A stretch of DNA of 10,444 bases from Nitrososphaerota archaeon (GTDB lineage Archaea > Thermoproteota > Nitrososphaeria > Nitrososphaerales > UBA183): NCBI GenBank assembly GCA_029785235.1, contig JAFMAA010000034.1:1-10444 (forward strand), written 5' to 3'. The notes below the pieces were generated by a model, which was not told the origin of the DNA, did not search any database, and saw only the letters and a list, made by a program, of their open reading frames with translations. Numbering within the stretch: the stretch's first letter is position 1; the number at the start of each line of letters is the position of its first letter. The translations under genes were made by a program, and so were the position numbers. This document shows, piece by piece, positions 6,076-10,444 of the stretch.

Positions 6076-6477
6076 CTACCCCAGACCGAGCGCCCCTGAG
6101 TAGACCTCGCTCCCCTGCTCGAAGACGGTCGCGTGCAGGACCGCAGGAGCAGGTGAGACCACGTAGGCGGTGAAGGGGGATTCGTCTGTCACCGTGACGA
6201 CGCCGTGGGCTAGCACCACGCTCCCGTCTATGACGGTGTAGGTGTAGACCCTGGCGCCTGCGCCCGTGTAGTTGATCTGAAGATACGCGTCGGGGAGGGG
6301 GTTGCCCGGGACGTATTCGACAGGCTTGGGGAAGAAGACCTTGAAGGCGAAAGACTCGTCCCCGCCATGCGTGACCCCCGCCATGGAGTTCAGAGCGATG
6401 ACGAGCAGGACCAAGGTGACCGCCACGACTGGGACAACCTTCTTTCTCAGGACGCCTCTAGCCTGCCTAGTAGCCAA
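6076..6477 (-). CDS. Small exported membrane-anchored protein with AYLQINYTG motif
   Basis: The protein has 133 residues. It has a basic N-terminus (ATRQARGVLRKK), one hydrophobic helix at about 14-30, then an extracellular beta-rich domain with FFPKPVEYVPG (48-58), AYLQINYTG (64-72) and VYTYTV (77-82). It is homologous to the proteins at 3634-4068 and 2884-3315 but the most diverged: Pro-Pro before the motif is Pro-Asp, and the second half is shorter. The TTG start at 6477 overlaps the end of the 6467-8017 gene by 11 bases and is preceded by AGGAGGAGGGTGA inside that gene, so the two should be translated together. The repeated pairing with PDLPSG-ending proteins suggests an accessory role at the cell surface. 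No enzymatic motif is visible. Confidence 0.7.
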   Translation of the reverse strand: MATRQARGVLRKKVVPVVAVTLVLLVIALNSMAGVTHGGDESFAFKVFFPKPVEYVPGNPLPDAYLQINYTGAGARVYTYTVIDGSVVLAHGVVTVTDESPFTAYVVSPAPAVLHATVFEQGSEVYSGALGLG

Positions 6478-8017
6478 CCTTCACCCTCCTCCTCGCCAGC
6501 ATGTAGAGCGCGACGACCGGCAGCAGCAGGAAGAGCACCCCGGAGGGGAGGTCGGGGATTTGGACATTGTTCACCGTGAAGGTGACCTGGCCGATGTTGA
6601 CGCCGTTGGTGTCCAGCACCTCGATGGTCCAGGTCCCCGCGCTGCTTGACGCAGGGATCTGGTATCCGGCCGAATCGCAGTAAGGCGAGCTTGAGATTGG
6701 GCTCACAGACTTGACGTTCCCCCCCGCCTGGTCGATGACGTTGAAGCTCCAGGGGGTCCCGCCGCTCCCGGCGACGGTGAACCCGCCGTAGACGTACTGG
6801 CCCATGTCGAAGGAGGTAGACGAGGTAGTGCACCCAGAGTTGGAGTAGGCCACGGGGGCGGCAAGGGCTGAGCTCGCCGCCGCGAACGAGGCCGAGGGCA
6901 TCACGCCGGAGGGAGGATACGCCCGTGCTCGCCCCCAGTTGAAGTATAAGCCTACTGGATAGGAATTTGAGCTGGCGCCGACGGAGGACCAGTACAACGA
7001 AGATGCAGATTTTATGGGACTCGAGCTGGTGGCGGTGTTGTATGAGGAGTAGAGTGAAGACGCCACGTAGCCAGAATATGCGCTGGGAGAAGTTCCTGGG
7101 TATGCAGTTGCCGCGTAGTACCAGGTGGAAGCTGCGTCGGTCCCCACTTTGTCAACGCCCGCCGTAGCGGTGCCACCGCTGACGTATGTGTAGCTCTCCA
7201 AAGTGCTGCCGTAGCCAACGTCGGTGCTGTCACAGTTGCTGGCGGAACCTGCTGCCGCGTTGTCGCAGAACCCGGCGGCGCCGGAGTTGTGCCCCGTGTC
7301 GCCAGAATTCGAGATTTCGAAACTCGATTCCGCTATCTCTCCGGCGGCCGGATTGGATAGGGCCTTGTTGAAGACGAGGTCCACCCGATTTGTAGACCCG
7401 TATCCGATAAGGGAAAGGACGTTGATGGTACCGGCCGAGCCTGAGGGACCGGTGACCCCAGTCTTCTGCGCGAGGGTAGCGCTCGTTCCAAGGCTGAAGC
7501 TCGATGTTGCGGTGTTTCCGTTGAAGTACAAATCAAATACCTTCGCCCCGTTGTCGTACTGGCCGTAGGTTCCCGTGAACCCTGGATACGCCCCCCAGTA
7601 CCCTGTCGAGGAGTATTCGTTCGTCCCAGTGGAGTAGAACCCCATCACGATGGTCAGGGTCCCTCCGCTGCCCGCTATCGTGTTCGACCCGAGGTTGACC
7701 CAGACCACAGAGCTCGTCGCGCTGCTGGAGCACGAAGACTCGCACCAGGCGTAGAGGGGGGACCACTGGGCGGTGAAGAACTCGACGTTCTGGACGTTCG
7801 AGGCGAGGTAGGCGCTGTAGGTGCTCCAGTCGATCGTGAGCTGCTGCTGGAAGCTCGTCGGGGTGGCGGCGCTCTGGGAGTTGGTCAGCGTGATCGCCAC
7901 GTACTCGACAACGCCCGACTGCGGGCCGGATGCGTGAGCTACCCCCCCGGGGTTCGAAAGAACGACGGCGGCTAGAAGCAGGACGATGGAAACTGTGAAC
8001 ACATGCGACCTCCTCAA
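6467..8017 (-). CDS. Large exported surface protein with C-terminal IPDLPSG-TM-basic sorting signal
   Basis: The protein has 516 residues. The signal peptide has two Arg near the start, a hydrophobic core at about 7-20, and likely cleavage near VAHAS-G (26-31). An N-terminal region (36-168) has a pattern I have seen in uncharacterised archaeal surface proteins: AITLTNSQ, TPTSFQQQLTI, VVWVNLG, YGQYDNGAKVFDLYF. The middle is Ser/Thr/Tyr/Gly-rich and reaches WGRARAYPPSGVMPS (361-375), and a beta domain fills 400-484. Six Cys fall in three pairs (92/96, 251/262, 396/447), suggesting disulfides outside the cell. IPDLPSG (487-493), a helix and ARRRVK end the chain. TTG 8017 has GGAGGT upstream. A GTG at 8002, behind AGGAGGT, is an alternative start. 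It is followed by the overlapping AYLQINYTG gene. Its role may be adhesion or the cell envelope, without direct evidence. Confidence 0.75.
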   Translation of the reverse strand: MRRSHVFTVSIVLLLAAVVLSNPGGVAHASGPQSGVVEYVAITLTNSQSAATPTSFQQQLTIDWSTYSAYLASNVQNVEFFTAQWSPLYAWCESSCSSSATSSVVWVNLGSNTIAGSGGTLTIVMGFYSTGTNEYSSTGYWGAYPGFTGTYGQYDNGAKVFDLYFNGNTATSSFSLGTSATLAQKTGVTGPSGSAGTINVLSLIGYGSTNRVDLVFNKALSNPAAGEIAESSFEISNSGDTGHNSGAAGFCDNAAAGSASNCDSTDVGYGSTLESYTYVSGGTATAGVDKVGTDAASTWYYAATAYPGTSPSAYSGYVASSLYSSYNTATSSSPIKSASSLYWSSVGASSNSYPVGLYFNWGRARAYPPSGVMPSASFAAASSALAAPVAYSNSGCTTSSTSFDMGQYVYGGFTVAGSGGTPWSFNVIDQAGGNVKSVSPISSSPYCDSAGYQIPASSSAGTWTIEVLDTNGVNIGQVTFTVNNVQIPDLPSGVLFLLLPVVALYMLARRRVKVGY

Positions 8018-8439
8018 CCAGGGAGACCTCCGCCGAGCGGTCGAATGGGAGGTGCCAATCTCGTGTTTCCGTCCTCTGCGTCCGAGCCGCAGACCGGTTC
8101 CTTCAACTCGGCACCAGCGAGGCCTTCTTCGAAGATGGCGTGGGCCGTGTTACCATCATCTAGATCGAGCTGGGACACGCTCCTCACGTATGGCAGAGGC
8201 GGTTCCGCGCGGCAAGGATCGACCGAGGCACCATTACGGAGATTCGTCTTGGGTATGGCTCCCCCGCCGACCACTCTTCCCGCGCCTGTTCTCCGAAACG
8301 CGAGCCGAAGGCCGTGGTAAGGAGTCGACTCTGCGACTTCTGCGGGTGACAGAGGGCTAAGCGGAAGGGCTGTGTGCACGCAGGCCACGAGTGCCGCCAG
8401 AGACTCGCCGAGCAGCCCTCTATCTGTCGAATTTCTCAC
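8014..8439 (-). CDS. Doubtful hypothetical ORF coupled to the large surface-protein gene
   Basis: The frame has 141 residues from a GTG at 8439 with no ribosome binding site. Its TGA stop overlaps the TTG start of the 6467-8017 gene as TTGA, a common coupling arrangement. Codon composition in the 3' half is coding-like (first position richest in GC, second poorest), while the 5' half is Pro/Arg/Gly-rich and unconvincing. The segment SVSQLDLDDGNTAHAIFEEG looks protein-like. No domain, signal peptide or membrane helix is seen. It could equally be the leader of the downstream gene. Confidence 0.3.
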   Translation of the reverse strand: MRNSTDRGLLGESLAALVACVHTALPLSPLSPAEVAESTPYHGLRLAFRRTGAGRVVGGGAIPKTNLRNGASVDPCRAEPPLPYVRSVSQLDLDDGNTAHAIFEEGLAGAELKEPVCGSDAEDGNTRLAPPIRPLGGGLPG

Positions 8440-8667
8440 CCAGATACATCAGCCCGCGTCTCTGGCCAAGACGAAATTGGTTGGGGGGGTCGTCCATGCG
8501 ATGTTGAGCTCGATGGTCTCGACGCTGGGTGGTGGCAGTAGTAGTGGTGGTGGACAAATTTTGTTCGAGCGCCTTGTATACGAGTCTTAACGATTCCGCC
8601 GAGTCGCCCGCGATTTTTAATTCGCACCGTCTGCGAGTCGAAACACTATGCGAAATTCGAGTGACGC
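8420..8667 (-). pseudogene. Open frame without start, possible gene remnant
   Basis: On the minus strand a frame is open for about 80 codons down to a TAG at 8420-8422, with no usable start before its middle. The first part, CELKIAGDSAESLRLVYKAL, reads like a real strand-helix segment and is loosely reminiscent of KEOPS subunit Pcc1. After it the frame enters a CCA/ACT trinucleotide run (about 8528-8555) and loses protein-like character. A frameshift in that run is possible. The resemblance to Pcc1 is from memory and weak. Confidence 0.2.
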
Positions 8668-8674
8668 ATCAGGG

Positions 8675-8694
8675 CGGCCGGCGTTAGCTGGCCG
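8675..8694. repeat. 8-bp hairpin with GTTA loop
   Basis: The stem CGGCCGGC / GCTGGCCG (one G-T pair) closes a GTTA loop and is followed by TCTTTC. It may be a terminator-like structure or the left-end hairpin of a decayed IS200/IS605-type element whose other end would be at 8964-9000. Confidence 0.35.
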
Positions 8695-8822
8695 TCTTTC
8701 GCGTCTGGGCGCCTGATTCCTGGCGCAAACGCCTCCGGCCTGCCTAGCCTAATGGGGCCGGGGGGACGGCGCTCGTCAGCGGACCGTGCCGCATTGGTCC
8801 TCCGCCGCCTGCGGGCAAATGA

Positions 8823-9110
8823 ACTCGATCGGTCAGCGTTTTACCGGAGAAGGATTGGACGGCGCTCAACTTCGCTGAGCCTGAAGCCGCTGGCCTTGGC
8901 ACCGGCGACGATGGCGAGGCCGTCGGCTCCATGCGCCACATGCGTCCGGGAGGGTGCGACGAGTTTCAACCACTCCGGCCTAAAGGCCCGGAGATTGCAG
9001 CTGCAGGTTGCGCCGCCACAGGCTGGTTGAAAGCAGCCCCCGACCCGAGTTTCCTGATGCCCTTGGCCCGGACGATGACCAACAGCGGGTCGCAGGCGGA
9101 AACGTCTTAG
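8823..9110 (+). pseudogene. Coding-like frame without start, possibly the 3' remnant of an older transposon gene
   Basis: The frame opens after a TGA at 8820-8822 and runs 95 codons to TAG at 9108-9110. It has no ATG, GTG or TTG before codon 37, but a strongly GC-rich third position as in real genes nearby. It reads DWTALNFAEPEAAGLGTGDD, then a Met/His/Arg stretch, then FQPLRPKGPEI across a hairpin. A hairpin lying inside the end of a frame is what tnpB right ends look like, so a decayed tnpB tail is one explanation. No zinc ribbon or RuvC motif is left to prove it. Confidence 0.22.
8964..9032. repeat. Compound stem-loop (TTTCAACCA ... TGGTTGAAA) with inner CTCCGG hairpin
   Basis: A perfect 9-bp outer stem (8964-8972 with 9024-9032) encloses an inner hairpin, CTCCGGCC-TAAA-GGCCCGGAG (8973-8993, one bulged C). 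TCAACC followed by a GC stem and a CCTAAAGG apex is typical, from memory, of IS200/IS605 element ends. The outer stem could also make this a folded RNA of 69 bases. Confidence 0.4.
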
Positions 9111-9128
9111 CGGTGAGCAGCGGGAAAC

Positions 9129-9148
9129 CCCACGACTTCAGTCGTGGG
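9129..9148. repeat. Left-end hairpin of the tnpB element
   Basis: A perfect 8-bp stem CCCACGAC/GTCGTGGG with a TTCA loop, followed by ATGAAAGC. This is the familiar left-end context of IS1341-type elements, about 50 bases before the tnpB start. Confidence 0.65.
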
Positions 9149-9199
9149 ATGAAAGCGAGATTGGTGGTTAATAACTGAAAGGTGCTTTGCTTCTTGAAG

Positions 9200-10351
9200 A
9201 TGCTCATCACCTACAAGTTCAGGCTCTGCCCAACCGAATCTCAAGCCAGATTGATGGATGAAACTTTGGAGACCTGCAGGCTGCTCTACAACGACCTGCT
9301 TGACGACAGGATTCAGACAAAGGCCGCGACATTCGAGCAAAAGAGGGCCCTGACGGCCTTCCGCCATGGCAACAAGTTCCTTTCTGCGGTTCACTCTCAA
9401 GTTCTGCAGGACGTTGTCCTTCGACTTGATAAGGCGTATGGCGCCTTCTTCGCTGGCCTTGGGAGATACCCCAAGTTCAAACGAAGGGGTAGGTACAACT
9501 CGTTCAGGTATCCTCAATTTGGCGGTTTCAAGATCGTCGACGGGACGCTGAGGCTTTCCAAGATAGGTCTCATCAGGGTCAGGCTTCATCGGCCGATCGA
9601 AGGACTGCCGAAGACATGCACGATAGTCAGAGACATCGACCAGTGGTATGCCTGCATCTGTGCGGGGGTCCAGCCTTCTAAACTGGTTGAACCACGGAGT
9701 GACAAGCCGGTCGGTGTAGACCTTGGGATTCTCAATCTTGCGACCTTGAGTGATGGTCGCGCGTTCGAAAATCCAAGACATCTTGGCAACTCGGTGAAGA
9801 GAATCGTAACCCTTCAGAGACGGCTTTCGAGAAAGAAGAAAGGCTCTGCCAACAGGGAGAAGGCCAAAGTCTTGCTCGCCAAGGCTTGGAGAAAGGTTCG
9901 GAACCAGCGGCTGGATCTCGCACACAAGATTTCCGCCAATCTAGCCTCCGAATACTCGACTGTCGTCTTCGAAGGCCTGCAGATCCCGAACATGGTGAAG
10001 AACCACAATCTGGCATCGGCAATAATGGATGCCTCCTGGGGCCAGCTGCGCCGACTGACTGCCTGCAAGGCAGAAAGGCGTGGTGGACGAGTCATACTCG
10101 TCAACCCAAGCGGGACGTCGCAGAAATGCTCTGGATGCGGGGGAGTGGTTCCGAAGGGACTGGGCGAAAGGACGCATTCGTGCCCGAACTGCGGTCTCGT
10201 CCTGGACAGGGACGTGAATGCGGCACGCAACATACTGGCTGCGGGTCTGGAACGGGCCCGTGCAGAGGGGCAGCCTCTACTTGTCCAACGAAGGCGGATA
10301 AGCAAGTTCGCCCCAGTGAAGCAAGAAGCCAATGCCTTCAGGCATTGGTAG
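9200..10351 (+). CDS. tnpB: TnpB RNA-guided endonuclease (IS200/IS605 family)
   Basis: The protein has 383 residues, the usual TnpB length, and appears intact. The ATG at 9200 gives the standard opening MLITYKFRLCPT; the GTG at 9182 adds six unlikely residues. An N-terminal helical/wedge region with YPKFKRRGRYNSFRYP (90-105) is followed by RuvC-I VGVDLGI (Asp174), RuvC-II VVFEGLQI (Glu258), a zinc ribbon CSGC...CPNC (Cys310, 313, 328, 331) and RuvC-III DRDVNAARN (Asp338). It ends with KQEANAFRHW, encoded across the right-end hairpin. TnpB proteins use an RNA made from the 3' end of their own element to cut DNA next to a short motif, keeping the element in the genome after excision. All catalytic and zinc residues are present, so activity is likely. 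Confidence 0.93.
   Translation: MLITYKFRLCPTESQARLMDETLETCRLLYNDLLDDRIQTKAATFEQKRALTAFRHGNKFLSAVHSQVLQDVVLRLDKAYGAFFAGLGRYPKFKRRGRYNSFRYPQFGGFKIVDGTLRLSKIGLIRVRLHRPIEGLPKTCTIVRDIDQWYACICAGVQPSKLVEPRSDKPVGVDLGILNLATLSDGRAFENPRHLGNSVKRIVTLQRRLSRKKKGSANREKAKVLLAKAWRKVRNQRLDLAHKISANLASEYSTVVFEGLQIPNMVKNHNLASAIMDASWGQLRRLTACKAERRGGRVILVNPSGTSQKCSGCGGVVPKGLGERTHSCPNCGLVLDRDVNAARNILAAGLERARAEGQPLLVQRRRISKFAPVKQEANAFRHW
10329..10348 (+). ncRNA. Right-end hairpin, expected part of the TnpB guide (omega) RNA
   Basis: A perfect 8-bp stem CCAATGCC/GGCATTGG with a TTCA loop overlaps the last codons of tnpB and ends next to its TAG stop (10349-10351). In this family the guide RNA scaffold covers the tnpB 3' end and the right end, with the guide taken from the DNA just outside the element. 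The scaffold's 5' limit and the exact guide start cannot be read from sequence alone. Confidence 0.45.
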
Positions 10352-10444
10352 TTCACTACAAATCGTCCTTGGGCATACAAGAGCGCTTCCGTCCCCGGCC
10401 AGGGCCTCGAGGACCCTCCCTGCCCGTGAAAGGCGAGGGACGAA
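10352..10444. other. Flank downstream of the tnpB element, nothing assigned
   Basis: There are 93 GC-rich bases with no open frame of note on either strand. The first part should supply the natural TnpB guide if the element ends shortly after the right hairpin. Confidence 0.4.

Larger units (their letters stand above)
9128..10351 (+). mobile_element. Solitary tnpB element, IS200/IS605 superfamily (IS1341 type)
   Basis: The element has a tnpB gene (9200-10351), no tnpA, and a subterminal hairpin at each side. The left stem CCCACGAC/GTCGTGGG is at 9129-9148 and the right stem CCAATGCC/GGCATTGG is at 10329-10348. Both are perfect 8-bp stems with the same TTCA loop. IS200/IS605 elements move as single strands using end hairpins recognised by a Y1 transposase, and without tnpA this copy would depend on one supplied elsewhere. 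Such elements make no target duplication, so the true ends, probably within about 20 bases outside each hairpin, cannot be fixed here. Confidence 0.75.

Noticed and set aside
7012..7766. Several antisense and out-of-frame ORFs inside the large surface-protein gene
   Set aside because: The minus-strand frame 6467-8017 has a signal peptide, conserved motifs and a sorting tail, and the others have none of these.
8524..8560. Trinucleotide-rich GGTGGTGGCAGTAGTAGTGG stretch as a CRISPR or functional repeat
   Set aside because: It is short, imperfect low-complexity sequence with no spacers or unit structure.
8640..9110. tRNA, RNase P RNA or SRP RNA in the hairpin-rich region
   Set aside because: No T-loop GTTCRA context with a matching acceptor stem, no GAGGAAAGTC-type RNase P core and no SRP helix-8 order were found on either strand.
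9107..9925. Minus-strand open frame of 272 residues
   Set aside because: It is the antisense shadow of tnpB, whose catalytic motifs are unmistakable on the plus strand.

Overview
The window looks archaeal, though I cannot name the lineage. Supporting points: the GC-rich coding sequence uses many TTG and GTG starts behind GGAGG/GGTGA-type ribosome binding sites. Secreted proteins end in a short conserved motif, a membrane helix and a basic tail, in the style of archaeosortase substrates. There is a small ribbon-helix-helix regulator and a solitary TnpB whose C-terminus (KQEA...) is of a kind I associate with archaeal IS200/IS605 relatives. No rRNA or tRNA gene was recognised.

Positions 1-2590 hold a probable accessory island. 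Two convergent genes (1-621 on +, cut by the window edge; 1149-2354 on -) encode paralogs with an unassigned architecture containing a likely PD-(D/E)XK nuclease fold (PDV...K.PL, then an [IV]-E-x-E strand, a following Gln, and a shared helical C-terminus). Between and beside them are two small predicted membrane proteins (869-1159, overlapping the end of the larger nuclease gene; 2348-2590, divergent from it). The arrangement could be an undescribed defence or mobile-element module, but nothing here proves that.

Positions 2884-8017 are almost entirely minus strand and carry the most distinctive content: a two-gene module repeated three times. The first gene of each pair encodes an exported beta-rich protein ending in IPDLPSG + transmembrane helix + Arg/Lys cluster. 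The second encodes a 133-144-residue protein with one N-terminal membrane helix and the sequence AYLQINYTG. The pairs are 6467-8017/6076-6477, 4076-5047/3634-4068, and a third copy (2884-3630) in which the first gene is truncated and fused in frame to the second. A ribbon-helix-helix regulator gene (5130-5336) lies just upstream of the second and third modules. It is preceded by a 24-bp near-perfect palindrome that is a good candidate operator.

Positions 8018-9127 are poorly organised. They contain a doubtful minus-strand ORF, fragments of open frame without starts, and a series of hairpins, one pair of which resembles the ends of a decayed IS200/IS605-type element. From about 9128 to 10351 there is an apparently intact solitary TnpB element (IS1341 type, no tnpA). 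It is bracketed by two 8-bp hairpins that share the same TTCA loop, and the tnpB gene keeps its RuvC triad and zinc ribbon. The last 93 bases hold nothing I can assign.
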